The translations under genes and the position numbers were made by a program. A stretch of DNA of 64,000 bases from Paludisphaera mucosa (GTDB taxonomy: Bacteria > Planctomycetota > Planctomycetia > Isosphaerales > Isosphaeraceae). Position 1 is the stretch's first letter, and every line of letters begins with the position of its first letter. The notes under the pieces are model-generated. The model saw only the letters and a program-made list of their open reading frames with translations, made no database searches and was not told the origin of the DNA. The DNA lies in NCBI RefSeq assembly GCF_029589435.1, contig NZ_JARRAG010000002.1, positions 1,798,001 through 1,862,000 on the forward strand, given 5' to 3'. Positions 1-8,000 of this stretch are shown one piece after another.

Positions 1-299
1 GCGCCTCACCAACCTACGCTGTCTATCGGTTGGGATGCATCGCCGATCCCCGATTTGAAGCTTTTATCGGGGGAAGGTCCACCGGCGGTGAAAGGGTCTC
101 AACGAGAGACCTGAAGGGTTCGAAACGGGGTCCTGATCCCTTGCTCGACACGTCGGATCAACCGGAATACGGGATCGCCTAAAGGGCGCGAGCCCCATGG
201 CGACGGAGCCCCCATAGTAGCCAAACGCCCGGGGTAACGCCCGGGACACGACGAAGGGGGGCAGGTGTTGGGAGGACCGGAGATCAACCTCGATTAGGA

Positions 300-2114
300 G
301 TGCTGCGAATGCAGTCGATCCATAAGTTGATCGAAGTCCTCTCGGACCGAGGACGACGGGAGCTCTGTCTGGAGCGGGTGTACCGACACCTCAGCCGTGA
401 AGACCTCCTGATCGAGGCGTACGCCAAGATCGGGAAGAATGATGGTGCCCTGACCCGAGGGGTCGACGGCGAGACCGTCGACGGGATGAGCCTGGAGAAG
501 GTCCAAACGATCAGCCAGCTCCTGCGGGACGGTGATTGGATCTGGAAGCCCGTCCGGCGCATCCACATTCCCAAGAAGGACGGCAAGACGCGTCCCCTGG
601 GGATACCCACCTGGTCGGACAAACTGGTCCAGCAGGTGATCAAGTTCATCCTGGAGGCTTACTACGAGCCGCAGTTCAGCCCTTTCAGCTTCGGCTTCCG
701 AAGCGGACTCGGCTGCCATCACGCCCTCAAGGAGATCGTGGACCGTTGGCGAGGAGTCAAGTGGTTCATCGAGGGCGACATCTCGAAGTGCTTCGACGGC
801 ATCGACCATCAGGTCCTGCTCTCGATGCTGACCGAGAAGATCCACGACGACAGGTTCATCAAGCTTGTGCGGACGATGCTTGAGGCCGGATATCTGGAGG
901 ATTGGCGTTACGGCGAGACCCTCAGCGGCACGCCGCAGGGGGGGATCGCCTCACCCGTCCTCGCCAATATCTACCTCGACGCACTCGACAAGTTCGTCGA
1001 GACCACCCTGCTCCCACGGTACAACCGGGGGAGCAAGCATCGGGTCAACGAAGAATGGCAACGGTTGAACAACATGATCAACCACCACCGCTCCACGTTG
1101 ACGGCCGAGGAGTATCTCGGCCTGGTGAAGGAACGGAGGAGGCACCCGTCGAGGGACCCTCGCGACCCGAACTTCCGGCGCCTGCACTACGTCCGGTACG
1201 CCGATGACTTCCTGCTGGGGTTCGCCGGGCCGAAAGTGGAAGCCGATGAGATCAAGGCTCAAATCCGGGGCTTCCTCACCGAGAGGCTGAGGCTCTCGCT
1301 CTCGGAGGAGAAGACCTTGATCACGCACGCGACCACGGAAAAGGCCCGGTTCCTCGGCTATGAACTCCGCTCGATGCGCTCCGACACCAAGGTCAGCCCG
1401 TCGAAAGGCGGCGGATTGAGGCGGAGCGTCAACGGGCTGATCGGGCTGTACGTCCCCAAGGACGCGATCGAATCGCGCTGCAAGGCGTACATGGCGGACG
1501 GGCGACCGACCCAGAAGACGAACCTGCTCCACGCGAGCGATTACCAGATCGTCACGCGCTACCAGGGCGTATTCCGGGGGCTGGTCAACTACTACGCCAT
1601 GGCACACAACGCCTCGAAGCGGTTGGACCGGCTTCGATGGGTGCTCGAGACTTCGCTCGTGCACACCCTCGCGGGTAAACATCGTTGTTCCGCGGCCTCA
1701 CTCTGGCGCAAGCACAAGGTGAAGGTCCCGACCGAGCACGGCCACGTGAACGCCTTTCGGATGCTCTTCCCGAGGGACGGGAAACCGCCCCTCATCGCAC
1801 AATTCGGGGGCCTATCGCTCCGGCGACGCGAGTTCGCGACCGCCGAGGACTTTGGGATGGGGATGGTCTTCGCCAAGTCGACCGACCTCATCCAGCGGAT
1901 CGCCGCCCGGGAGTGCCAGGTATGCGGTGCGACCGGGGTTCCGATCCAGGTCCACCACATCAAGAGACTCGCCGACCTGAAAAAGGGAGGCAGGCGGAGG
2001 ATCGCTCGGTGGAAGGAAGTCATGATCGGGCTGAGACGAAAGACCATCGCGGTCTGCGTCACGTGTCATGGGGCCATCCACTCAGGACGATATGACGGCC
2101 CCGCTCTGTCTTGA
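300..2114 (+). CDS. ltrA: Group II intron reverse transcriptase/maturase with HNH-type C-terminus
   Basis: The multifunctional intron-encoded protein (604 aa) binds the intron RNA to help splicing and copies it into DNA during retrohoming. The reverse transcriptase domain spans about residues 50-350 with the catalytic YADD motif (VRYADDFLLGF) and the GTPQGG signature before it. The maturase/X domain lies at about 370-510. The C-terminal 70 residues carry CxxC, an HH pair and CxxCH spacing typical of the HNH/zinc endonuclease of intron proteins. The longest frame starts with GTG at 300; an ATG at 309 is equally possible. The frame is open throughout, so the intron may be active. It resembles chloroplast-like/IIB-associated maturases; the exact class needs a phylogeny. 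Confidence 0.93.
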   Translation: MLRMQSIHKLIEVLSDRGRRELCLERVYRHLSREDLLIEAYAKIGKNDGALTRGVDGETVDGMSLEKVQTISQLLRDGDWIWKPVRRIHIPKKDGKTRPLGIPTWSDKLVQQVIKFILEAYYEPQFSPFSFGFRSGLGCHHALKEIVDRWRGVKWFIEGDISKCFDGIDHQVLLSMLTEKIHDDRFIKLVRTMLEAGYLEDWRYGETLSGTPQGGIASPVLANIYLDALDKFVETTLLPRYNRGSKHRVNEEWQRLNNMINHHRSTLTAEEYLGLVKERRRHPSRDPRDPNFRRLHYVRYADDFLLGFAGPKVEADEIKAQIRGFLTERLRLSLSEEKTLITHATTEKARFLGYELRSMRSDTKVSPSKGGGLRRSVNGLIGLYVPKDAIESRCKAYMADGRPTQKTNLLHASDYQIVTRYQGVFRGLVNYYAMAHNASKRLDRLRWVLETSLVHTLAGKHRCSAASLWRKHKVKVPTEHGHVNAFRMLFPRDGKPPLIAQFGGLSLRRREFATAEDFGMGMVFAKSTDLIQRIAARECQVCGATGVPIQVHHIKRLADLKKGGRRRIARWKEVMIGLRRKTIAVCVTCHGAIHSGRYDGPALS

Positions 2115-2121
2115 CACTGGA

Positions 2122-2213
2122 GAGCCGGATGCAGCGATAAGTTGCAAGTCCGGTTCGGAGGGGGGCGGTTGGAAAAGTGGCCGCGAGGCCAACTCGCTGG
2201 CCGCCTACCCCAC
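2122..2213 (+). ncRNA. Group II intron domains V and VI
   Basis: Bases 2122-2156 form the compact domain V hairpin: a GAGCCGG start pairs with the CCGGTTC end, with an internal AGC-type triad region. Bases 2162-2213 fold as domain VI. An unpaired A at 2207, six bases before the 3' end, sits where the lariat branch point is expected. Together these fix the 3' splice site at 2213/2214. Confidence 0.8.
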
Positions 2214-2476
2214 TCGACGCGGTCTACTTCATCGACCTGCCCGACTCCCGCGAGCGGGAGCTGATCTGGCGGATGCACTCCGAGCGGTTCGGACTCGATC
2301 CCGCCCAGCGTCGGCCCAGCGACGCCGACTGGACGGGCGCCGAGATCCGGGCGTGCTGCAGGCTCGCGGCCCTGCTCGACGTCCCGCTGGTCGAGGCGGC
2401 TCTCAACGTCTTGCCCGTGGCCGTGACGGCCGGCGAGTCGGTCGAGCGGCTGCGGTCGTGGGCCTCGGGCCGCTGA
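2214..2476 (+). CDS. Ycf46-like AAA+ ATPase, 3' exon (copy A, partial)
   Basis: The last ~87 residues of an AAA+ ATPase. They are nearly identical to the C-terminus of the intact paralogue at 41671-43164 (DLP, ERELIWRMHSERFGLDP, WTGAEIRACCRLAALL). The stretch covers the end of the AAA core and the small helical lid with the GAEI sensor-2 region. The rest of the gene lies upstream of the intron and outside the window. An open frame starting at 2177 is only intron sequence fused to the exon and is not a real start. If the intron splices, a full protein would be made. The stop is TGA at 2474-2476; the intact copy reads on about 29 codons past the equivalent point, so this copy ends earlier. Confidence 0.85.
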
Positions 2477-2619
2477 CTGGCCGCCGACCGGCCCGGCGTC
2501 TACACGCGCGGCGGCTCGCCGCTCGACGGGCCCCGCCGCGAGGTCCGCCGGGGCGCGCCGTCGGACAACTGATCGGCGCCTTTGCATTCCTCCATTCCTT
2601 CTTCCTCACCGGAGCCACG

Positions 2620-3600
2620 ATGACCACCTTGCTCGACCGCATCGACGGGCCGCCCGCCGGCCCTCCTGACGACTTCGCCGACCCGGCCCGACGGCTGCGC
2701 GCCGAGACGGCCGCCGCCCGCGTCGCGTTCACCTGGCTGGGGACCCGCAAGGCCCTCACCGCCCCGCAGCGCGACCGGGCCGCCGAGGCCTTCGACGCCG
2801 AGGGCTCCTGCCTCAGCGCCGGCAAGCGGCTGCTCGACGTCGGCCACCCGGCCTTCCGCGCCGTCACCGCCGTCCGGGGCCGGATCCGGTCGTACTGGCG
2901 CGAGTCCTCGCTGCCCTTCCCCGAGCCCGGCGTGCGCCTCATCCGTAAAAACCAGGTCGACGACTTCGCCCGCCGGATCGTCGACTTCCAGCGGGAGCTG
3001 GACGACGCGGTCGCCGAGCTCGACCGCCGCTACGGTGACCTGCGGGGGGCCGCCGCCGATCGCCTGGGGAGCCTGTACGACCCGGCCGACTACCCGTCGA
3101 CGCTCGTCGGCCTGTTCGCGGTCTCGTGCGACTTCCCGTCGGTCGAGCCGCCAAAGTATCTGTCGCGGCTCAGCCCGGCCCTGTTCGAGCGCGAGCGGGC
3201 GCGGATGGAGTCGCGGTTCGAGGAGGCGGTCGAGCTGGCCGAGCGGGCGTTCGCCGAGGAGTTCGCCCGCCTGGTCGAGCGACTCGCCGAGCGGCTCGAC
3301 GGCGTCGGCGACGACGGCCGGCCCAAGGTCTTCCGCGACTCGGCGGTCGACAACTTGTGCGGGTTCTTCGACCGCTTCAAGGCCCTGAACGTCCGCGGCG
3401 ACGCCCAGCTCGACGAGCTGGTCGAGCGGGCGCGGGACGCGGTCCGGGGCGTGGCGGCCCGGGACCTGCGCGAGGGCCCGGACCTGCGGGCCCGCGTCGC
3501 CCGACAGCTGTCCCAGGTCCAGTCAGCCCTGGACGGCATGCTCGTGGATCGCCCCCGCCGCCGCATCCTCCGCCAGGCGGCCGCCCCGGGAGGCGCCTGA
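2620..3600 (+). CDS. DUF3150-like protein of the Ycf46 cassette (copy A)
   Basis: A 326-aa soluble protein with no signal peptide or membrane segment. Features seen: a TRKALTAPQRDRAAEAF stretch, a GKRLLD motif near residue 72, an SLPFPEPGVRLI segment, and then long charged helices (about residues 115-310) with coiled-coil character. This order (Lys/Leu-rich 'GKKLLD', a 'LP.P....L' segment, helical remainder) is like DUF3150 proteins, which often sit next to AAA ATPases on plasmids and phages; the assignment is from memory and moderate. It follows the ATPase by 143 bp and overlaps the next gene by ATGA at 3600, so it is co-translated. The copy at 43212 is over 95% identical. It may be an adaptor or substrate of the ATPase (inference). 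Confidence 0.85.
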   Translation: MTTLLDRIDGPPAGPPDDFADPARRLRAETAAARVAFTWLGTRKALTAPQRDRAAEAFDAEGSCLSAGKRLLDVGHPAFRAVTAVRGRIRSYWRESSLPFPEPGVRLIRKNQVDDFARRIVDFQRELDDAVAELDRRYGDLRGAAADRLGSLYDPADYPSTLVGLFAVSCDFPSVEPPKYLSRLSPALFERERARMESRFEEAVELAERAFAEEFARLVERLAERLDGVGDDGRPKVFRDSAVDNLCGFFDRFKALNVRGDAQLDELVERARDAVRGVAARDLREGPDLRARVARQLSQVQSALDGMLVDRPRRRILRQAAAPGGA

Positions 3601-3845
3601 TGCAGCTGGTCGTCGACCCCCGCGGCGTCGTGCGGGCCGTGTACTCCGAGACGATCGACCTGGCCTCCCTGGGCCGCCCCGCCATCCTTCGCGCCAGCCG
3701 CGTCGAGCCCGACGCCGAGGGCCGCTGGACGGCCGACCTCGCCCCCGTCGGCGGCCCCGCGCTCGGCCCGTTCGCCCGCCGCGGCGAGGCCCTGGAGGCC
3801 GAGGCGGCCTGGCTTGAGGTGCACCGCCTCGCGCCGTGTCCTTAG
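3600..3845 (+). CDS. Small conserved protein of the Ycf46 cassette (81 aa, copy A)
   Basis: An 81-aa protein starting MQLVVDPRGVVRAVY. The ATG overlaps the stop of the preceding gene (ATGA), which argues for translational coupling and for this start. It has a predicted beta-rich N-terminal half and a C-terminal helix (RRGEALEAEAAWLE). No Cys, signal or membrane segment. It is nearly identical to the copy at 44192-44437 and differs mostly at the C-terminus (LAPCP versus LTPGL). I do not recognise a function; strict conservation between the two copies and the coupling show it is a genuine gene. Confidence 0.8.
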   Translation: MQLVVDPRGVVRAVYSETIDLASLGRPAILRASRVEPDAEGRWTADLAPVGGPALGPFARRGEALEAEAAWLEVHRLAPCP

Positions 3846-3977
3846 TCCCCGCCCTCGACACGCCGCGCGAACTCGGCGCGGACCGTTACAACGCCCGCCC
3901 CCGTCGCCCTGAGCGGCTACGAGGCCGCCGGGCGTGCCGGACGGCCCCGGCCGCCCCACGCCCGAGAGGAGCATCCC

Positions 3978-4283
3978 GTGACCCCGTCCCGGCTCGAACG
4001 ATCCGTCGCCCGCCGCACCGGCGATCCGCTGTCCGTGATCCGCCGCCTCGGCTTCCAGGCCCGCCCCGGCCGTCGCGACGAGCTGGAGGCCGAGAACCTC
4101 CACCTGGCCGTCCGCTGCCCGTTTTGCGGCGCCGACGTCCCCCTGCCGTCCGCCCCCTGCGGCCCGCCCGCCCTGGCCGGCTGCGGCCGCTGCGACGTCG
4201 AGTTCGAATACGCGGCCGCCGAACTCTTCGCCGCGGGACCCGGACTCGGAACCCGGCCGCACCGCCGCGTCCACTCGGCATAG
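3978..4283 (+). CDS. Small zinc-ribbon protein of the Ycf46 cassette (101 aa, copy A)
   Basis: A 101-aa protein with GTG start at 3978, preceded by GAGAGGAGCATCCC as a good ribosome binding site. The middle carries CPFCG followed about 18 residues later by CGRCD, a four-cysteine zinc ribbon, with one extra Cys (APCGPP) between. The N-terminus is basic (RLERSVARRTGDPL). It could be a nucleic-acid or protein-binding zinc ribbon. It is repeated as 44563-44868 with about 85% identity, and all cysteines are kept in both copies. The function is not known. Confidence 0.82.
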   Translation: MTPSRLERSVARRTGDPLSVIRRLGFQARPGRRDELEAENLHLAVRCPFCGADVPLPSAPCGPPALAGCGRCDVEFEYAAAELFAAGPGLGTRPHRRVHSA

Positions 4284-4346
4284 ACGATCGCGGACGGCGC
4301 CTGCGGCGCGTCGTCGTGCCGCATCGATATCGAACCGACCCGAATT

Positions 4347-4505
4347 ATGGAGCCGCCCTTGATCGTCGTCATCCGTCTGCGGGCCGTTTACCGCAGGCGC
4401 CACCCCTGCGTCGAGCGCGGGGGGCCTCCGCCTCCCATCGTCTTTCAGGCCCGCCCTCTCGCAGAGACGCGAGCTAGATCCAATCCCGGAGGTGTCCGCC
4501 CTTGA
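4347..4505 (+). CDS. Tiny conserved ORF overlapping the next gene (52 aa, copy A)
   Basis: A 52-codon frame (MEPPLIVVIRLRAV...NPGGVRP). Its equivalent in the second cassette (44945-45091) keeps the reading frame, the VVIRxLR start, the VFQA centre and the NPGGxRP end despite many base changes. The stop TGA at 4503-4505 overlaps the TTG start at 4502 (TTGA), so translation of the next gene is probably coupled to it. The product is strongly basic. No family is recognised. The frame conservation between copies is the main evidence that it is translated. Confidence 0.6.
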   Translation: MEPPLIVVIRLRAVYRRRHPCVERGGPPPPIVFQARPLAETRARSNPGGVRP

Positions 4506-4672
4506 ACGCCAGGAACAAGCTGAACGTCGCCTACACCAACGGCTGCCTGCTCATGGCCGCGATCGCGGGCGGGGCGACCGGGAGCTGGGCCGTCTTCCTG
4601 CTGGCCGCCGCGGCCCTCGCGTCCGCCTGCGTCGCCAACGGGCAGATTCGGCATCGACCCACGCGCCGGTGA
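4502..4672 (+). CDS. Small membrane protein closing the Ycf46 cassette (56 aa, copy A)
   Basis: A 56-aa protein with a TTG start overlapping the previous stop (TTGA). A basic N-terminus (NARNKLNVAY) is followed by a single hydrophobic segment of about 30 residues (MAAIAGG...LLAAAALA) and a basic tail (RHRPTRR), a typical one-helix membrane peptide. The copy at 45088-45258 is almost the same and differs at N6K, T11A, G13D and around the second half of the helix. It is the last gene before a strong terminator. It could anchor the cassette's soluble proteins at the membrane (inference). Confidence 0.7.
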   Translation: MNARNKLNVAYTNGCLLMAAIAGGATGSWAVFLLAAAALASACVANGQIRHRPTRR

Positions 4673-4686
4673 GGCCAGGTGCTCAT

Positions 4687-4732
4687 CCCCGGCCACGGCT
4701 TCGGCCGTGGCCGGGGACGCCGACCTCCTTTT
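4687..4732 (+). terminator. Rho-independent-like terminator with perfect UUCG hairpin
   Basis: A perfect 13-bp GC stem closed by the stable TTCG tetraloop (4687-4716), then a short T run at 4729-4732. It lies 14 bp after the last cassette gene. The second cassette has the same stem with a CACG loop and a longer T run, so the structure is conserved. Confidence 0.8.
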
Positions 4733-5076
4733 AGCCGTCGACGCCGCTCGATCGCATTCCACGGCCGGCAGGGGTTGGAGTCCGTCGTGCCGATGACGGT
4801 CCTGGGGGCACGCGGCCCGTACGGCCCCTTGCATTTTCGCCCCGATGGCACCGGCCTGAAAGCACGGCGGGTCGCGACGGGCCCGGCGATCGCCTGGAAG
4901 TCCACGGTCGGCTTCGTCCATCGCATCGATCTCGGCCGGCCGACGCTCCGCGCCTCGCCCCTCGCGCGATGGAGGCCCTGGATCGAGCAGGGTGTAAGGC
5001 CGGGGCGGCTGCACCGTCGGTCGGCGCGTCGGGCTCGACGGCCCGAGGAGCCCGGTGCGGGGGCCGCCCGGCGCGC
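4733..5076. other. Spacer between convergent genes, part of the segmental duplication
   Basis: No gene is seen. The stretch lies between the cassette terminator and the converging 1740-aa kinase gene. Much of it can be matched to 45320-45460, including the shared string GAAAGCACGGCGGGTCGCG at about 4859, but copy B has lost roughly 200 bp. Reading frames here are unrelated to any protein I recognise. Confidence 0.6.
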
Positions 5077-8000
5077 CTACGGGCCGGGGCGAGCTCCGCG
5101 GCCCGGGGCGCAGGCCACCTGGTTGCGGCCACGGCCCTTGGCCTCGTAGAGAGCGAGGTCGGCGCGCCCCAGGCAGTCCTCGACGAACTCCCCGTCCGAG
5201 GGTGCGCCCGCGGCGACCCCGACGCTCGCCGTCACGATCCCGAGGCTCGCCGTCTCGTGGCGGATGTTTAAGGCGAGCACCGCGGCGCAGGCGCGACCGG
5301 CCACGTCGGCCGCCGTCTCGAGGGAGGCCCCCGGGAGGATGACCGCGAACTCCTCGCCGCCGTAACGCGCCACGAGGTCGACTCCCTGCCGGACGCTCCC
5401 ACGCAGCGCCGACGCGATGCTCCTGAGGCACTCGTCGCCCGCGAGGTGGCCGTAGCGGTCGTTGTAGAGCTTGAACCGGTCGACGTCGACCATCGCCATC
5501 GCGATCGGGCGCCCGGTCCGCACGGCCCGCAGCCACTCCGCTCCGAGAGCCTCGTCGAAGCGGCGGCGGTTGGCGAGCCCCGTGAGCGGGTCGGTGACGC
5601 TCAAGGCCTCCAACCGCCGGTTCGCCGCCGCCAGCTCCTCGGTCCGCGCGGCCACCCGACGCTCGAGCGAGGCGTAGAGCGACGCATTGTCCAGCGAGAT
5701 GGCGAGCTGGCCGCCCAGCAGGGCGACCGCGCCGATCCGCTCCGCCGAGAAGACGCCGCGGCTGTGCCGGTTCTCCAGGATCAGCACGGCGCGGAGGACG
5801 CCCCTGTCCAGGATCGGCGCGACCAGCAGCGAGCAGTGCTCGAGGCCGGCGAGGTAGGGGTCCTGCGCGAAGCGGTCGTCGCGACGCGCGTCCTCCACGA
5901 GGAGCGGCTCGCGGGTTCGTTCGGCATAGAGGAAGGCCGACAGGGGCATCAGGCCTCGCCGGCCGGCTTCCTCGACGGCGACCGGCGCGTCGGACCGCGC
6001 CGACGTCGCGGAGAGCCGCCAGCCTGGCGAGGCCCCGTCGCGGATCACGAGCAGCACCCTGGTCGCCCCCGTCATCGCGCCGAGCACGTCGCCGATGCGG
6101 GCTTCCAGACGCTCGAGGTCGGTCTCCGAGCTCAAGGCCTGGGACGCCCGCAGCACGGCCACCACGTCGATCGCCGAGGAGGTGAGGCCGCTGCTGCTCG
6201 GCGACGGCCTGGCGGCGACGGCGGCCCGCACGAAGGGATGATCGCGCTCGAGCTCCCGCACCTTGGCGGCCGCCCCCCAAGCCTCGTAGTGGCCCCGGGC
6301 CCGGGAGAGCAGCTCGCGGCCGGAGCGATGCAGCCCGTGCGCCAGGTGGAACCGCGCAGCCCGCTCGGCGATCAGGGCCCGGTGCCAGGGGCGTCGTCGC
6401 GCCTCGGCCTCGCGGAGGGCGGAGTCGAACGCGGTCGCCGCCCCCCACGAGTCGCCCACCGCCCACGCCCGCTCGGCCTCGACCAGCCCCCTCAAATGGG
6501 CGAAGTTCTCCGGCGCGTCCTGAGCCCGCAGGGAGATCCACGACAGGCCGGCGTCCAGCTCCAGGAGCGCCGCCCCACGCTCGAGCGGCGGCCCCGAGCG
6601 GACGCACTCCGCCAGGGCGAGCGAGCGCAGGAGGTGCGCCAGGGCCGTCGGGTAGAACCCCTGGATGTACGGGAGCAGGGGCATCGCGGCGGCCGAGTGG
6701 CGGAGCAGCGCCGGCGCGTCGTCGTGGACGGCCGCCGCCAGCGCGCGATGGATGTGATAGTAGGCGGCCGCCATCGGATTGTCGCCCCGGCCCGCCAGGA
6801 AGGCGTCGGCGTCGAAGTCGGCGTCCTCGAAGCCCCCGAGAGAGTCCGTCTCTCCGCGCAGGGCCCGCAGGAGCTGGCGGTAGACGAGGTAGGCGCCGTG
6901 TGCGTGCTCGTTGCCGGCCCGGAGCGCGAAGGCCAAGGCCTTGGCGACCTCGGCCTCGCAACCTTCGAGCGTGGGATCCAGCTCGAGCCGGGCCGCGAGG
7001 TCGACGTAGTGGGTGAAGCAGGCGAACTGCAGGTCGCCGCCCCGGATCAGCCCCTCGTACGCGAGTTCCGAGTGGCGGAGGCCGTTCTCGAGCGGCTCGA
7101 ACCAGTGCAGGGCGAAGAGGGCGAAGCAGTGGCGGACCAGCGAGGCCTCCGGCTCATACCCGCGGGCCTCGGCCACCGCGAGGGCGAACCGGGCCGCCTC
7201 GTAGCCGGTCCGGTAGTCCTGCCGCGACGGGATCGTGACCAGCGCCGTCGAGCCGAGGCAGGCCGCCAGCGGGGCGCAGGGGCCGTGCTCGATCCACAGG
7301 CCGTGGCATGCGAAGAACAGCTCGGCGAAGAGGGTCGGGTCGCTGAAGAAGGCCGGCGGCAGGAGCCGGTTCAGTATCAGGGCGGCACCCAGGACCCTCG
7401 GGTCGGCCGGCTCCGGTCGCAGCGCCTCGTCGCGCCGGGCCGCGTCGTCGATCCAACGTTTCAGCTCGTCGAGCCTTTCGTCCATGCGCGAGCCCGACGC
7501 CCGGACGGCCGTCGGCATTCCGAGCCGCCGCACGAACCGGAGCCCGAGCTCCAGGGCCTCGCGCTGCTTCCCCCGGGTGGACAGGCAGTCGATCTGGACG
7601 TGGACCGACCCGACGATCTCCAGCGGGTCTCGACTACGCCGCTCGATCGCGTCATAGACGCGGTCGGCCTCCTCGTGACGGCCGAGGGCGTACAGGACGG
7701 CGTGCAGCTCGACCTCGACGGCCGCCCCCAGGGGGTCGTCCGGCGAGCCCTCGCCGGTCGAGGCCGTCGCCGCGACGAGATAGCGCTCCGCCGTCGCGTC
7801 GTCCGCCGACCGGCGTGCGAGCGATGCGGCCTCGAGGAAGAGCCCGGCCGCCGCGCGTCGCTCCGCCGGGTCCGTCGTCGGCCCGACCGCGTGGAGGTAC
7901 TGTCCCGCCGCCTCGGCGCGCCGGCCCGGCAGGGCCGCCAGCCGACGGGCGAGCACGAGGTGCAGGCCCGCCCGGGCGTCCGGGTCCAGCAGGCCGCCGT

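Larger units (their letters stand above)
1..2213 (+). mobile_element. Group II intron interrupting a Ycf46-like AAA+ ATPase gene
   Basis: A self-splicing retroelement with its maturase gene in domain IV and recognisable domains V and VI at the 3' end. The 3' boundary is placed at 2213 because the sequence ends in AC there. From 2214 the sequence becomes collinear with the uninterrupted ATPase copy at 42806. The first bases, GCGCC, fit the usual GUGCG intron start if the two bases before the window are GT, so the intron probably begins at or just before base 1; that is inference. The insertion point falls in the Phe codon of an RFDA motif of the ATPase (phase 1). The other cassette copy has no intron, so the intron probably arrived after the duplication. 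Confidence 0.88.
2214..5680 (+). repeat. Segmental duplication, copy A
   Basis: From the ATPase 3' exon through the terminator into the 3' end of the diguanylate cyclase gene, this block is collinear with 42806-46029. Similarity stops abruptly after GAGGCGTAGAGCG, at about 5680 here and 46029 there. The duplication presumably extends upstream of the window to include the DUF1257/DUF2997 genes. Confidence 0.85.

Noticed and set aside
2068-3600. Single 510-aa protein spanning intron end and DUF3150-like gene
   Set aside because: Its first 184 codons are intron and ATPase exon in the wrong frame; homology with copy B starts at 2620.
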